Origin: Xenorhabdus sp. BG5
Lineage (GTDB): Bacteria; Pseudomonadota; Gammaproteobacteria; Enterobacterales; Enterobacteriaceae
DNA: 64,000 nt
Direction of reading: 5' to 3'
NCBI RefSeq assembly: GCF_015163665.1
Contig: NZ_JADEUG010000020.1
Span: 1-64,000, forward strand
Below are positions 34,540 through 44,998 of the stretch, piece by piece. Under the pieces are notes generated by a model. It had not been told where the DNA came from. It saw only the letters and a program-made list of their open reading frames with translations, and made no database searches. The number at the start of each line of letters is the position of its first letter. Position 1 is the first letter of the stretch. A program made the position numbers and the translations under genes.

Positions 34540-34555
34540 CTGTATATCCGTTCAG
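34540..34555. promoter_or_regulatory. LexA (SOS) box between ssb and uvrA
   Basis: CTGTATATCCGTTCAG fits CTGT-N8-ACAG with one change in the right arm, the same deviation (TCAG) as in the E. coli uvrA/ssb SOS box. It is 65 bp before uvrA and 171 bp before ssb. Confidence 0.85.
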
Positions 34556-34619
34556 CAATGTTTGTGCAATAATAATGCGTTTATGAGTTTTGCTCTATCA
34601 ATAATCTGGGAAGTGGTAT

Positions 34620-37451
34620 ATGGATAACATCGAAATTCGGGGCGCCCGCACCCATAATCTTAAGAATATCAATTTAATAATTCCCCGTGACAAGCTGATA
34701 GTCATTACTGGGCTATCTGGCTCCGGTAAGTCATCTTTGGCTTTCGATACCCTGTATGCGGAAGGGCAACGTCGCTATGTTGAATCCCTCTCTGCTTATG
34801 CCCGCCAGTTTTTGTCACTGATGGAAAAACCAGATGTCGATCATATTGAGGGGCTATCCCCAGCCATTTCCATTGAACAAAAGTCTACTTCCCATAACCC
34901 ACGCTCTACAGTGGGAACGATAACTGAAATTCACGATTATCTTCGTTTGCTATTTGCACGAGTAGGTGAACCACGTTGTCCTGAGCACAATATTACGCTG
35001 GCAGCGCAAACGATCAGCCAGATGGTAGATAACGTCTTGGCACTGCCAGAAGGCCAACGCCTGATGTTACTGGCTCCCGTCGTCAAAGAACGTAAGGGCG
35101 AACATACCAAGCTGCTGGATAATCTCGCTGCACAAGGCTATATCCGCGCCCGTATTGATGGCGAAGTGTGTGACCTTTCCGATCCACCAAAACTCGAATT
35201 ACAGAAAAAACATACTATCGAAGTCGTCATCGACCGCTTTAAAGTGCGTGCTGACCTCGCCCAGCGATTAGCGGAATCATTCGAAACTGCATTGGAACTT
35301 TCCGGTGGCACTGCCGTCATTGCCAATATGGATGATACACAGGCCGAAGAACTGGTTTTCTCCGCTAATTTTGCCTGTCCAATATGTGGTTATAGCATGA
35401 GCGAGTTGGAGCCTCGCCTGTTTTCCTTCAACAATCCCGCTGGTGCTTGCCCTACTTGTGATGGATTAGGGATTCAGCAATTTTTTGACCCCGAACGCGT
35501 TGTCCAGAATGAAAGTATCTCCCTTGCCGGAGGCGCGATCCGTGGTTGGGATCGCCGTAACTTCTATTACTTTCAGATGCTGAGATCACTAGCAGAACAC
35601 TACAAATTCGATATCGAAACACCATTTAATCAGTTAAGCCCAACCATCCAGAAAGTGGTTTTATACGGTTCAGGTAAAGAATCCATCGAATTTAAATACA
35701 CCAATGATCGTGGTGATGTGACGGTTCGTCACCATCCGTTCGAAGGTGTGCTGCATAATATGGAACGCCGCTATAAAGAGACGGAATCCACCGCAGTACG
35801 GGAAGAGTTGGCAAAATATATCAGCAATCGATCTTGCATTTCCTGCGATGGAACGCGACTGCGTAAGGAAGCACGTTATGTCTTTATCGAAAATACTACG
35901 CTGCCACAAATTTCGGATTTCAGCATTGGGCATGCGATGGCATTTTTCCACAATATCAAACTGAGTGGACAACGCGCCCAAATTGCCGAAAAAGTCCTGA
36001 AAGAGATCCGTGATCGCCTGAAATTCTTGGTTAATGTTGGATTAAATTACCTGACGCTCTCCCGTTCAGCAGAAACGCTTTCCGGTGGGGAAGCCCAGCG
36101 TATCCGTTTGGCGAGCCAGATTGGTGCAGGCCTTGTCGGTGTGATGTATGTGCTGGATGAGCCTTCCATTGGCCTGCATCAGAGAGATAATGAGCGTTTG
36201 CTGGAAACATTGCTGCACCTGCGCAATTTGGGCAACACGGTTATCGTTGTCGAACATGACGAAGATGCCATCCGTGCGGCTGACCATATCATTGACATCG
36301 GACCAGGCGCGGGCGTACATGGTGGCGAGATTGTTGCCGAAGGAACAATTACCGCTATCATGGAAAGTCCAAAATCGCTCACAGGAAAATTCCTCAGTGG
36401 TGAACGTCAAATTGCTATTCCAGAGCAGCGCGTGTCTGTTAATCCAGATAAGATGCTGAAATTGATTGGCGCAAAAGGCAATAACCTGAAAAAAGTGACA
36501 TTAAAACTGCCTGTAGGCCTGTTTACTTGTATCACAGGGGTTTCTGGTTCCGGAAAATCAACGTTGATCAACGATACGTTGTTTCCTATTGCACAGCGTC
36601 AGTTAAACGGAGCAACAAATATTAGTCCTGCCCCTTATATTGATATCCAGGGTCTTGAGCATTTTGATAAGGTAATCGATATCGACCAAAGCCCGATTGG
36701 CAGAACCCCACGTTCAAATCCTGCCACTTATACGGGTATATTTACGCCTGTCAGAGAGTTATTCTCAGGCGTTCCTGAATCCCGTACCCGTGGCTATACA
36801 CCGGGGCGTTTCAGTTTCAACGTTAAAGGCGGACGTTGTGAAGCCTGTCAGGGCGATGGCGTAATTAAAGTTGAGATGCATTTCTTACCTGATGTTTATG
36901 TGCCTTGCGATCAATGTAAGGGCAAGCGTTACAATCGAGAAACGCTGGAAATCAAATATAAAAGCAAGAATATTAATGAAGTGCTGAATATGACCATCGA
37001 AGAGGCTCGTGAGTTTTTTGACGCAGTTCCTGCGCTTTCCCGCAAGTTGCAAACTTTGATAGATGTCGGTCTTTCCTATATTCGTCTGGGGCAATCCGCA
37101 ACGACACTTTCTGGCGGGGAAGCACAACGGGTAAAACTAGCACGGGAATTATCTAAACGGGGTACAGGCCAGACACTGTATATTCTTGATGAGCCAACAA
37201 CCGGCCTGCATTTTGCGGATATTCAGCAACTACTGTCCGTTTTGCATCAATTGCGGGATCAAGGAAATACTATTGTCGTTATTGAACATAATCTGGATGT
37301 GATCAAAACGGCTGACTGGATTGTCGATCTTGGCCCTGAAGGTGGTAGCGGCGGTGGTGAAATATTGATTTCAGGAACACCCGAAGAAGTCATTCAATGT
37401 GAGAAATCTCACACTGCTCGTTTTTTGAAGCCAATACTTGAACGAGATTAA
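34620..37451 (+). CDS. uvrA: UvrABC excision nuclease subunit A
   Basis: UvrA is the damage-recognising ATPase of nucleotide excision repair. The 943-residue protein has two ABC modules: the first Walker [20 protein letters not shown] near residue 31, the second [13 protein letters not shown] near 640. It has both zinc modules (CPICGYS...[14 protein letters not shown]...[10 protein letters not shown]) and two signature motifs, [14 protein letters not shown] and [12 protein letters not shown]. Length equals the usual 940. An SOS box lies upstream and a terminator at 37481. Confidence 0.98.
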   Translation: MDNIEIRGARTHNLKNINLIIPRDKLIVITGLSGSGKSSLAFDTLYAEGQRRYVESLSAYARQFLSLMEKPDVDHIEGLSPAISIEQKSTSHNPRSTVGTITEIHDYLRLLFARVGEPRCPEHNITLAAQTISQMVDNVLALPEGQRLMLLAPVVKERKGEHTKLLDNLAAQGYIRARIDGEVCDLSDPPKLELQKKHTIEVVIDRFKVRADLAQRLAESFETALELSGGTAVIANMDDTQAEELVFSANFACPICGYSMSELEPRLFSFNNPAGACPTCDGLGIQQFFDPERVVQNESISLAGGAIRGWDRRNFYYFQMLRSLAEHYKFDIETPFNQLSPTIQKVVLYGSGKESIEFKYTNDRGDVTVRHHPFEGVLHNMERRYKETESTAVREELAKYISNRSCISCDGTRLRKEARYVFIENTTLPQISDFSIGHAMAFFHNIKLSGQRAQIAEKVLKEIRDRLKFLVNVGLNYLTLSRSAETLSGGEAQRIRLASQIGAGLVGVMYVLDEPSIGLHQRDNERLLETLLHLRNLGNTVIVVEHDEDAIRAADHIIDIGPGAGVHGGEIVAEGTITAIMESPKSLTGKFLSGERQIAIPEQRVSVNPDKMLKLIGAKGNNLKKVTLKLPVGLFTCITGVSGSGKSTLINDTLFPIAQRQLNGATNISPAPYIDIQGLEHFDKVIDIDQSPIGRTPRSNPATYTGIFTPVRELFSGVPESRTRGYTPGRFSFNVKGGRCEACQGDGVIKVEMHFLPDVYVPCDQCKGKRYNRETLEIKYKSKNINEVLNMTIEEAREFFDAVPALSRKLQTLIDVGLSYIRLGQSATTLSGGEAQRVKLARELSKRGTGQTLYILDEPTTGLHFADIQQLLSVLHQLRDQGNTIVVIEHNLDVIKTADWIVDLGPEGGSGGGEILISGTPEEVIQCEKSHTARFLKPILERD

Positions 37452-37480
37452 TTTATTAATTTTAAAACTAAACTATCTAT

Positions 37481-37507
37481 AACCCCCTCACTCCGTGGGG
37501 GGTTTTT
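37481..37507 (+). terminator. Intrinsic terminator of uvrA
   Basis: AACCCCC pairs with GGGGGTT across a nine-base loop, followed by TTTTATTTATTTT. It lies 30 bp after the uvrA stop. Confidence 0.85.
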
Positions 37508-37704
37508 ATTTATTTTCTAGCCAATTATTAATCAAATTCAATTTACTACGGGCAGTAAAACCTTTTTTACAGTCAATTCAGGTGAAACAATCTTTCGTGA
37601 ATTAGTATTGTATTGTTGATCTAATATTATTAATACTCACATTGCCGAAGCATTAATGTCATAATGGCATAACATATGCTTTAAACTTATAATGGAGATT
37701 AAAC

Positions 37705-37863
37705 ATGTATATGTTTTTACCGTTCTTAATTGCGCTAATTATCATCATCACTGTCATTACCGGTAAGAAAAAGCTGACGTATACCCTTTGGTTTGCTTTA
37801 TTCATTATCACGGTATTTTGGTTTAAATATCATGCAACTGATGCATTGAATCTTTCTTTCTAA
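37705..37863 (+). CDS. Small membrane protein, DUF5993-like
   Basis: A 52-residue frame with ATGGAG upstream encodes two short hydrophobic helices (FLPFLIALIIIITVIT and LWFALFIITVFWF) separated by GKKKLTYT, ending with YHATDALNLSF. The ending matches my memory of the DUF5993 family, small proteins found next to DsbB-like genes. The dsbB-like gene starts 12 bp after its stop, so the two are probably one operon. Its job is unknown; a partner or assembly factor for the oxidoreductase is a guess. Confidence 0.78.
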   Translation: MYMFLPFLIALIIIITVITGKKKLTYTLWFALFIITVFWFKYHATDALNLSF

Positions 37864-37875
37864 TTGGGGGACGTA

Positions 37876-38442
37876 ATGAATAATACAATGTCAGCACCGC
37901 GTAATATTAACCTTGCCATGGCCTTAAATATTCTGGGTCTGTTCGGTATTAGTGTGGTTTTGATAGTCGCGTTTTATTATCAATTAGCACGTTTTGAACT
38001 ACCTTGCCCATTATGTTTATTGCAGCGAGCAGGCATTATCATGATTGGTTTTGGATTTTTGTTTAATATTTATTTTGGCATAAAAAATGCCCATTATAGC
38101 CTTTCACTACTTGGCTGCATTGTGACTGGTTTCATTGCCATGCGTCAGGTTTCTCTCCATATCATGCCGGGCGATACGGGATATGGTTCAACTTTCTTCG
38201 GCCTGCATTTTTATACCTGGGCTGCAATTCTATCTATCCTGGCTATTATTGCCATCGCAGCTATCATGCCCCTGAAAGCAGGCAATGTTGATTCAGCAAG
38301 ATACACACCACCAACATTAAGCAAAATTGTCATGGGATTGTTCGCATTTTTAATTGCAGCCAATCTGGTTTCCACCTTATTAGAATGTGGTGGCGGGCAA
38401 TGTGATGACAACCCAACGTTCTATCAGTTATTGCAAAAGTAA
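37876..38442 (+). CDS. DsbB-family disulfide bond formation protein, atypical
   Basis: DsbB proteins pass electrons from periplasmic thiol oxidases to quinones. This 188-residue membrane protein has the first redox motif CPLC (Cys44, Cys47) after the first helix. The loop between helices 3 and 4 (about residues 93-112), which holds the second pair in E. coli DsbB, has no cysteine. Instead Cys171 and Cys176 (ECGGGQCDD) lie after a fifth hydrophobic segment at the C-terminus. The ATG at 37876 follows GGGGGAC. It is paired with the 52-residue gene upstream and is probably not the housekeeping DsbB. Confidence 0.85.
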   Translation: MNNTMSAPRNINLAMALNILGLFGISVVLIVAFYYQLARFELPCPLCLLQRAGIIMIGFGFLFNIYFGIKNAHYSLSLLGCIVTGFIAMRQVSLHIMPGDTGYGSTFFGLHFYTWAAILSILAIIAIAAIMPLKAGNVDSARYTPPTLSKIVMGLFAFLIAANLVSTLLECGGGQCDDNPTFYQLLQK

Positions 38443-38469
38443 TCTTTCTCTATATTGAAACCATTAAAA

Positions 38470-38507
38470 CAGAAGGCTGCATAATTCCAGCAACCTTCTG
38501 TTTTTTT
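38470..38507 (+). terminator. Intrinsic terminator of the DsbB-like gene
   Basis: CAGAAGGCTG pairs with CAACCTTCTG with one mismatch, followed by seven T residues. It lies 28 bp after the stop codon. Confidence 0.8.
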
Positions 38508-38540
38508 CAACTGAATGTTTTCAGGCACGGGTTTGACTGT

Positions 38541-38668
38541 TCAATCGAAAATAAGGTGCTGGAAAACCATCTCCCTAATTCCTTTGCTAAATTTTGACAT
38601 GGCAGAACGAGTCAAATGAGCAAATTCAGCTGCATCAGATAAACCAATGGAAAATCATATTCTTTCAT
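38541..38668 (-). pseudogene. Possible remnant of a small helix-turn-helix gene
   Basis: On the minus strand ATAAGGAATATCATAATG starts MKEYDFPLVYLMQLNLL and soon stops. In the next frame the text reads GLSDAAEFAHLTRSAMSKF, then SKGIREMVFQHLIFD and a stop at 38541. The second part looks like the DNA-binding segment of small XRE/MerR-like regulators (GLSD.AE...LTRSAMSK). One frameshift plus loss of the middle would explain both. It lies in the 344-bp gap between the DsbB-like gene and tyrB. Low certainty. Confidence 0.35.
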
Positions 38669-38715
38669 TATGATATTCCTTATTTAGGATATAAGATCTC
38701 CAGCTATATTCTATA

Positions 38716-38736
38716 AAGCCGTTCACTGAACGGCTT
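38716..38736 (-). terminator. Hairpin 3' of tyrB
   Basis: AAGCCGTTCA and TGAACGGCTT form a ten-base-pair stem with a one-base loop, 50 bp past the tyrB stop. On the minus strand it is followed by TATAGAAT, so the T tract is weak. Confidence 0.5.
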
Positions 38737-38786
38737 GGAATAGGTGACAATTGTAATTCTAATTTTCTTTGCGTAGACAAAAAAAA

Positions 38787-39983
38787 TTATTCACTCACCG
38801 CAGCAAACGCTTTTGCAATACGTTGCACGTTATGATGATTCACACCCGCCATACAAACGCGGCCAGAGCCGACCAGATAGACGCCAAATTCTTCACGTAA
38901 TCTATCAACTTGTGCCTGACTGAATCCGGTATAACTGAACATTCCACGCTGTTTCAGTAAATGGTTAAAGTTTTTCTCTGGTAGTGCTTGTTGCAGGGCA
39001 TTTACTAATACTGTCCGCATTTCCAGAATACGCAAGCGCATCCGTTCAACTTCATCCAGCCACTGGTTTTTTAATTCAGGGTTACTCAATACCCTGGCAA
39101 CAATCTGCGCACCAAAATTTGGTGGGCTGGAGTAAATACGGCGCACCGTCGCTTTCAATTGTCCCAAGACATGTTCAGCCGCTTTTACATCGTCACAGAT
39201 AACGGATAATCCACCAACACGCTCACCATACAATGAGAAAATTTTCGAAAATGAGTTGCTGACCAGGCAAGGCAACCCCGCATTGGCCATTGCGCGAATC
39301 GCGTATGCATCTTCTTCCATGCCGTCGGCAAATCCCTGATAAGCGATATCAAGGAAAGGAAGCAATGCCCGCTCTTTCGCAACCTGAACCACCTGATCCC
39401 ATTGGTCATTGGTGAGATCGGAACCTGTTGGGTTATGGCAACAAGGATGCATCAAAATAATACTTTTTGTCGGCAATTGCTTGAATGTTGCCAGCATTTC
39501 GTCAAATTTTACCCCTTTGGTTTTATCATCAAAATAAGGGTAATAGTTCACTTTGATGCCTGCTCCGGTAAAAATAGTGGCATGGTTTTCCCACGTCGGA
39601 TCACTGCACCATACTTCAGAATCAGGAAAATAATGGTGTAAAAAATCAGCCCCTACTTTTAATGCGCCTGAGCCACCCAGTGTTTGAATCGTGGCAACAC
39701 GTTGTTGGTTTAATAGTGGGTGATCTTTGCCGAATAGTAGTTCCTGAATTGCCGTGCGATAAGCAAGCAACCCTTCCATTGGGAGGTAAAGGGAAGCAGA
39801 CTGTGGCAAGGCGTTTATTTGTTTTTCAGCAGTTGCAACAGCCTGTAATTTTGGGGTTATACCCCGTTCATCGTAATATAGCCCGATGCCCAGATTTATT
39901 TTTTCTGCGCGAGGATCGTTTTTAAATTCTTCCATTAATGACAGGATAGGATCGCCGGCATACGCATCAACATTCTGGAACAT
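38787..39983 (-). CDS. tyrB: Aromatic amino acid aminotransferase
   Basis: TyrB makes tyrosine and phenylalanine by transamination and overlaps in function with AspC. The 398-residue class I PLP enzyme has the Schiff-base lysine in [28 protein letters not shown] and the substrate arginine in [11 protein letters not shown]. coli TyrB is 397 residues and the gene is next to alr, as here; AspC is in a different place, which supports tyrB over aspC. No TyrR box is evident upstream. Confidence 0.92.
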   Translation of the reverse strand: MFQNVDAYAGDPILSLMEEFKNDPRAEKINLGIGLYYDERGITPKLQAVATAEKQINALPQSASLYLPMEGLLAYRTAIQELLFGKDHPLLNQQRVATIQTLGGSGALKVGADFLHHYFPDSEVWCSDPTWENHATIFTGAGIKVNYYPYFDDKTKGVKFDEMLATFKQLPTKSIILMHPCCHNPTGSDLTNDQWDQVVQVAKERALLPFLDIAYQGFADGMEEDAYAIRAMANAGLPCLVSNSFSKIFSLYGERVGGLSVICDDVKAAEHVLGQLKATVRRIYSSPPNFGAQIVARVLSNPELKNQWLDEVERMRLRILEMRTVLVNALQQALPEKNFNHLLKQRGMFSYTGFSQAQVDRLREEFGVYLVGSGRVCMAGVNHHNVQRIAKAFAAVSE

Positions 39984-40051
39984 TACGTTATACTCCCTGC
40001 TATTGTGTTATTTATTAAAAGTGCAATAACAGACAATATAACTTACCCGGA

Positions 40052-41131
40052 TTATTCGTCTAGATATTCCATCGCAACACGTGAGGTCAGTTTCGTAATT
40101 AGCTCATAAGCGCTGATCCCCGAATGCGCTGCAATTTTTTCAACTGGCAGGGCATTCCCCCAAAGGATAACTTCATCCCCAACTTTATCCTGGCATGTTG
40201 GTCCCAGATCCACAGTAATCATATCCATAGATACACGGCCAACAAGTGGCACTTCCCGACCATTGATCAATACTGGCGTACCGACAGGTGCACTGCGGGG
40301 ATAGCCATCACCATATCCCATTGCCACAACGCCAAGATAGGTGTCTTGTTCACTGCTCCACGTACCTCCATATCCTACTGCTTCACCCGCTTTGTGTTTA
40401 CGGACGGCGATTAAACTGGATTTAAGTGTCATGGCAGGGAGTAAATTAAAATCGGCAGCGGTCTTATCTGCCATCGGCGAAGCACCATACATCATGATGC
40501 CGGGACGAACCCAGTTCAAATGCGCCTTTGGCCATAATAAAATCCCCCCTGATGCAGAGATGGATTTTTCGCCAGATTTATCCGCAATAAATGCCATAAA
40601 GCGTTCAATTTGTTGCTGGGTCGTTTCAACTGTAGGCTCATCTGCACGGCTAAAATGGCTGATAATATTAACGGGTTGCTCAATATTACGACAACGGCTC
40701 AGGCGTTGATAAAATGCGTCTGCTTCATCGATCCGGATACCCAGACGGTGCATTCCTGTATCGAGTTTCATCCATACTTTAATCGGATGGGACAAATCTG
40801 CCTGTTCCAATGCTTCAAGCTGCTCAAGGCTATGCACCACGGTTTCAATATGATTGACGACTAAAACAGGAAGAGCAGCCGCTTCAAAAAAACCTTCTAG
40901 TAGCAAGATTGGCTTGACAATCCCACCACTGCGCAGGGCAAGCGCTTCCCCAATGCGAGCGACACCAAAGCAATCAGCATCTTCCATTGTGTACGCAGTT
41001 TCTAATAAACCATGTCCATAGGCGTTTGCTTTCACAACTGCAATAAGTTTACTATCAGGAGCTTGTACTCTCACTTGTTGCAAATTGTGTCGCAGAGCGC
41101 GGCGGTCGATAACAGCAGTGGCCGCTTTCAT
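40052..41131 (-). CDS. alr: Alanine racemase
   Basis: Alr interconverts L- and D-alanine for peptidoglycan, using PLP on Lys34 ([11 protein letters not shown]). The 359-residue protein equals E. coli Alr in length, with [21 protein letters not shown] and the second catalytic tyrosine region [12 protein letters not shown]. It lies between dnaB and tyrB, the same order and strand as in E. coli. Confidence 0.96.
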   Translation of the reverse strand: MKAATAVIDRRALRHNLQQVRVQAPDSKLIAVVKANAYGHGLLETAYTMEDADCFGVARIGEALALRSGGIVKPILLLEGFFEAAALPVLVVNHIETVVHSLEQLEALEQADLSHPIKVWMKLDTGMHRLGIRIDEADAFYQRLSRCRNIEQPVNIISHFSRADEPTVETTQQQIERFMAFIADKSGEKSISASGGILLWPKAHLNWVRPGIMMYGASPMADKTAADFNLLPAMTLKSSLIAVRKHKAGEAVGYGGTWSSEQDTYLGVVAMGYGDGYPRSAPVGTPVLINGREVPLVGRVSMDMITVDLGPTCQDKVGDEVILWGNALPVEKIAAHSGISAYELITKLTSRVAMEYLDE

Positions 41132-41233
41132 TCCATCCCCTTTTTATCATTTTTCAGTCAGGTTTGATAATAACAGCCTATCTTCGATGTTGATTATTAA
41201 AGTCATTTGAACACGAACGATAGGCACTTGGAT

Positions 41234-42643
41234 TTATTCGTCACTGTAACTCGGACCAGCATAATTATCGAATCGTGACCATTGACCGTTAAATGTCAGC
41301 CTTACTGTGCCGATAGGGCCGTTACGCTGTTTACCAAGAATGATTTCTGCCACACCTTTCAGTTCACTGTTATCGTGATAAACCTCGTCACGATAGATAA
41401 ACATGATCAAGTCAGCATCCTGTTCGATAGAGCCTGATTCACGCAGATCGGAGTTAACCGGACGCTTATCGGCTCGCTGTTCCAAACTACGGTTAAGCTG
41501 GGAGAGCGCAACAACCGGCACTTGAAGCTCTTTTGCCAATGCTTTTAGTGAGCGGGATATTTCCGCAATTTCCAGTGTTCGGTTGTCAGATAAAGAAGGT
41601 ACCCGCATCAATTGCAGGTAGTCGATCATAATCAAACTGAGCCCACCGTGTTCGCGGAAAACTCGGCGCGCCCGGGAACGCACTTCTGTTGGCGTCAAAC
41701 CGGATGAGTCATCGATATACATATTGCGTTTTTCCAGCAAGATCCCCATTGTGCTGGAAATTCGTGCCCAATCCTCATCATCAAGTTGACCAGTACGAAT
41801 ACGTGTTTGGTCTACGCGGGACAGGGACGCTAGCATACGCATCATGATCTGGTTGCCGGGCATCTCAAGGCTGAAAATCAAAACAGGCTTATCCTGCATC
41901 ATAGCTGCGTTTTCACACAGGTTCATCGCAAAAGTCGTTTTACCCATTGAAGGACGCGCCGCTACGATAACTAAATCTGATTTTTGCAATCCTGCGGTTT
42001 TCTTATCCAGATCTTGATAGCCGGTAGAAACGCCTGTTACACCATCATGCGGGCGCTGATAGAGCTGTTCAATTCGTTCAACAGTTTCTTCCAGGATCTG
42101 TTCAATGCCTTTCGGGCCCTCGTCTTTATTTGCCCGATTTTCTGCGATCTGGAATACTCGTGATTCAGCCAAATCCAACAGTTCTTCGCTGGTTCGCCCT
42201 TGTGGATCGTATCCCGCATCGGCAATTTCATTGGCTACCGCGATCATATCGCGTACTACTGCACGTTCGCGGACAATATCGGCATAAGCATTGATATTCG
42301 CCGCGCTTGGGGTATTTTTCGACAATTCAGCAAGATAGGCAAACCCTCCGACATTATCGAGTTCGCCATTTTGTTCAAGAGATTCCGACAATGTGATCAG
42401 GTCGATAGGTTTGCCCGTTTCGAGCAAACGCTGCATTTCAGCGAAAATACGTCTGTGTGGTCGGCTAAAAAAGTCATTGCTGGTAACCCGTTCGGATACA
42501 CTATCCCAACGTTCATTATCCAGCATCAAACCGCCTAACACGGATTGCTCTGCTTCCAAAGAGTGTGGTGGAAGTTTCAGCCCTTCCACTTGGCGATCTT
42601 TTGGTTCAGCCATACTGTTGTTAGTTGGTTTTTTTCCAGCCAT
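41234..42643 (-). CDS. dnaB: Replicative DNA helicase
   Basis: DnaB is the hexameric 5'-3' helicase that drives the replication fork. The 469-residue chain has the N-terminal primase-interacting domain (LKLPPHSLEAEQSVLGGLM), the RecA-like domain with Walker A AARPSMGKTTFAMN, Walker B LIMIDYLQLM and the conserved LSQLNRSLEQR. No intein interrupts it. alr follows on the same strand. Confidence 0.98.
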   Translation of the reverse strand: MAGKKPTNNSMAEPKDRQVEGLKLPPHSLEAEQSVLGGLMLDNERWDSVSERVTSNDFFSRPHRRIFAEMQRLLETGKPIDLITLSESLEQNGELDNVGGFAYLAELSKNTPSAANINAYADIVRERAVVRDMIAVANEIADAGYDPQGRTSEELLDLAESRVFQIAENRANKDEGPKGIEQILEETVERIEQLYQRPHDGVTGVSTGYQDLDKKTAGLQKSDLVIVAARPSMGKTTFAMNLCENAAMMQDKPVLIFSLEMPGNQIMMRMLASLSRVDQTRIRTGQLDDEDWARISSTMGILLEKRNMYIDDSSGLTPTEVRSRARRVFREHGGLSLIMIDYLQLMRVPSLSDNRTLEIAEISRSLKALAKELQVPVVALSQLNRSLEQRADKRPVNSDLRESGSIEQDADLIMFIYRDEVYHDNSELKGVAEIILGKQRNGPIGTVRLTFNGQWSRFDNYAGPSYSDE

Positions 42644-42825
42644 GTATACCGCATCAATCCACTAAACAAAAAACGAAATAGGGTATCAGTATACGCCATG
42701 AAAACAGCCTTGAGTAATTATATATAGTCTGTGATGATTTCAGATACATTAGCGCTATTTGCAGCCATTTCATTGCAAACGTGCGAGGCTGTTCCCAATA
42801 TTTATAACATAATGAGAGAGTTACC

Positions 42826-43809
42826 ATGGCAAAACACATTGAATTATCCGCCACTGGCGGCCCAGAAGTACTCCGATATTGTGAATTTACACCTGCTGAC
42901 CTTACTCCCGATGAAATACAAGTCGAAAACAAAGCTATCGGCATTAATTATATCGATACCTACATACGCAGTGGTTTATATCCACCAGCCTGCCTGCCCT
43001 GTGGCCTGGGAACGGAAGCCGCAGGCATTGTCACTAAAGTTGGCTCCAATGTGACATCAATTAAAGTCGGTGATCGTGTGGTTTATGCCCAGTCAGCATT
43101 AGGGGCTTACAGTGAAATACACAACGTTTCTGAAAGTAAAGTCGCGCTGTTGCCGAATGAGATTTCGTTCGAACAAGCGGCGGCGTCATTTTTAAAAGGC
43201 CTGACTGTTTACTATCTGTTCAATTTGACACATAAGCTCCAGGCAGGAGAAACAACTTTATTTCATGCCGCCGCCGGTGGTGTTGGTTTGATTGCCTGCC
43301 AATGGGCAAAAGCATTGGGTGCAAAATTGGTTGGCACAGTAGGTTCAGACGAAAAAGCGGCACTCGCCAAGGCAGCAGGGGCATGGCAAACTATCAACTA
43401 TCGTCGCGAGAATATTGTAGAACGTGTCCTGGCTATTACTGGCGGGGAAAAAGTCGGTGTCGTATACGATTCTGTTGGCAAAGAGACATGGCTGGATTCA
43501 CTGGATTGCCTGAAACGACAAGGTTTGATGGTCAGTTTCGGTAACGCTTCAGGCCCCGTAACCGGCGTGAATTTGGGTATCCTCAATCAGAAAGGTTCAC
43601 TGTTTCTCACCCGCCCTTCTCTTAATGGCTATATCACTACTCGCGAAGAGTTAGCAGAAGCCAGCAAGACACTGTTTGGTTTCATTGCCAGCGGCAAAAT
43701 CAATGTGGATGTACCAGAAAATCAGCAATTTCCACTAAGAGAAGCAGTAAGAGCACACCAGACGCTGGAAAACCGTGCAACCCACGGTTCCAGTTTATTG
43801 ATTCCATAA
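42826..43809 (+). CDS. qor: NADPH:quinone oxidoreductase (QOR, MDR superfamily)
   Basis: QOR is a zinc-free medium-chain reductase that reduces quinones with NADPH. The 327 residues match E. coli QorA, with the Rossmann loop HAAAGGVGLIACQWAKALGAK and GNASGPVTGVNLGILNQKGS. The start MAKHIELSATGGPEVL follows GAGAGTTACC. It is divergent from dnaB and convergent with dusA. pspG, which lies between qor and dusA in E. coli, is absent. Confidence 0.94.
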   Translation: MAKHIELSATGGPEVLRYCEFTPADLTPDEIQVENKAIGINYIDTYIRSGLYPPACLPCGLGTEAAGIVTKVGSNVTSIKVGDRVVYAQSALGAYSEIHNVSESKVALLPNEISFEQAAASFLKGLTVYYLFNLTHKLQAGETTLFHAAAGGVGLIACQWAKALGAKLVGTVGSDEKAALAKAAGAWQTINYRRENIVERVLAITGGEKVGVVYDSVGKETWLDSLDCLKRQGLMVSFGNASGPVTGVNLGILNQKGSLFLTRPSLNGYITTREELAEASKTLFGFIASGKINVDVPENQQFPLREAVRAHQTLENRATHGSSLLIP

Positions 43810-43825
43810 TTTCAGACAAAACTCC

Positions 43826-43847
43826 TGAGCGGATTTACATCCGCTCT
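43826..43847. terminator. Hairpin between qor and dusA
   Basis: AGAGCGGA/TCCGCTC-type arms form a stem around TTTACA. The dusA stop codon lies inside it, 16 bp after the qor stop. It may serve both convergent genes. Confidence 0.55.
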
Positions 43848-44809
43848 GTCACCATTTCCAACGCTTTTTCAACAACCATAATATCAGCGCCCGGCTTATG
43901 GGCGTTTTCACTTAAATGACGACGCCACTGACGTGCCCCAGGGATCCCTTGGAAAATGCCTAAAATATGGCGGGTGATATGCCCTAAATAAGTGCCTTTT
44001 GATAGCTCTCGTTCAATATAAGGATAAAGCACCTTAACCACCTCAACCGTATTGGTCACGGGAACTGTTTGGTCAAACAATTCACGATCCACATGTGCCA
44101 GAATGGATGGATTTTGGTAGGCTTCTCGTCCAACCATCACACCATCCACATACTGCAAATGCTGTTTGGCTTCTTCCAGCGATTTAATGCCACCATTAAT
44201 CGAAAGCGTCAGGTAGGGGAAATCTTGTTTCAATTGATAGACTCGCGGGTAATCCAAGGGCGGAATTTCGCGGTTTTCTTTCGGGCTTAAACCCGACAGC
44301 CACGCTTTACGCGCATGGATAATAAAATTATCGCAATCGCTGTTTTTCACAATAATATCAATGAAATCACAGAGAAACTCGTAGCTATCCTGTTCATCAA
44401 TTCCAATGCGGGTTTTAACGGTAACAGGAATATCCACGACATCCTGCATTGCCTTAATACAATCAGCTACCAGCGCGGATTCTCCCATCAGGCAAGCACC
44501 AAAACGGCCATTCTGCACACGATCAGAAGGACAACCCACATTCAGATTGATCTCATCGTAACCTCTTTCCTGTGCGATCCTGGCACACTGTGCCAATGCT
44601 TGAGGATCACTGCCCCCCAATTGCAGTGCCAACGGATGTTCTTGCTCGTTACAGGCCAGATAATCCCCTTTGCCATGAATAATCGCCCCCGTTGTAACCA
44701 TTTCCGTGTAAAGCAACGCCTCTTTACTCAATAAACGATGAAAGTAACGGCAATGACGATCAGTCCAGTCTAGCATGGGTGCAACGGAAAAGCGGGATGA
44801 TGGGTGCAT
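43835..44809 (-). CDS. dusA: tRNA-dihydrouridine(20/20a) synthase
   Basis: DusA reduces uridine 20/20a in the tRNA D-loop with FMN and NADPH. The 324-residue barrel protein has the N-terminal [15 protein letters not shown], the catalytic cysteine Cys93 in [19 protein letters not shown] and the [16 protein letters not shown] segment specific to DusA. In E. coli zur is its immediate neighbour; here two accessory loci lie between them. Confidence 0.96.
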   Translation of the reverse strand: MHPSSRFSVAPMLDWTDRHCRYFHRLLSKEALLYTEMVTTGAIIHGKGDYLACNEQEHPLALQLGGSDPQALAQCARIAQERGYDEINLNVGCPSDRVQNGRFGACLMGESALVADCIKAMQDVVDIPVTVKTRIGIDEQDSYEFLCDFIDIIVKNSDCDNFIIHARKAWLSGLSPKENREIPPLDYPRVYQLKQDFPYLTLSINGGIKSLEEAKQHLQYVDGVMVGREAYQNPSILAHVDRELFDQTVPVTNTVEVVKVLYPYIERELSKGTYLGHITRHILGIFQGIPGARQWRRHLSENAHKPGADIMVVEKALEMVTERM

Positions 44810-44905
44810 ATCACAAACCTCATTTAAAAATCAAAAAGATAGCGCCGATATCGCCACTTTATATTCTGGTTTATTTCGGCTTATTCAGCCATTAGGAGAT
44901 ATTAA

Positions 44906-44925
44906 GGGGGAGCACAAACTCCCCC
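44906..44925 (-). terminator. Hairpin 3' of the NucS-like gene
   Basis: GGGGGA pairs with TCCCCC across an eight-base loop, about 75 bp beyond the stop of the gene at 44999. On the minus strand it is followed by TTAATAT, a weak T tract. The rest of the 189-bp spacer to dusA holds nothing I recognise. Confidence 0.45.
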
Positions 44926-44998
44926 AAATTATCCAAGGCGGGCGATTATACAGAGCGAAAAGGGTAGCTTCAAACTCAACCAAAAGTGAATGCTTGAA

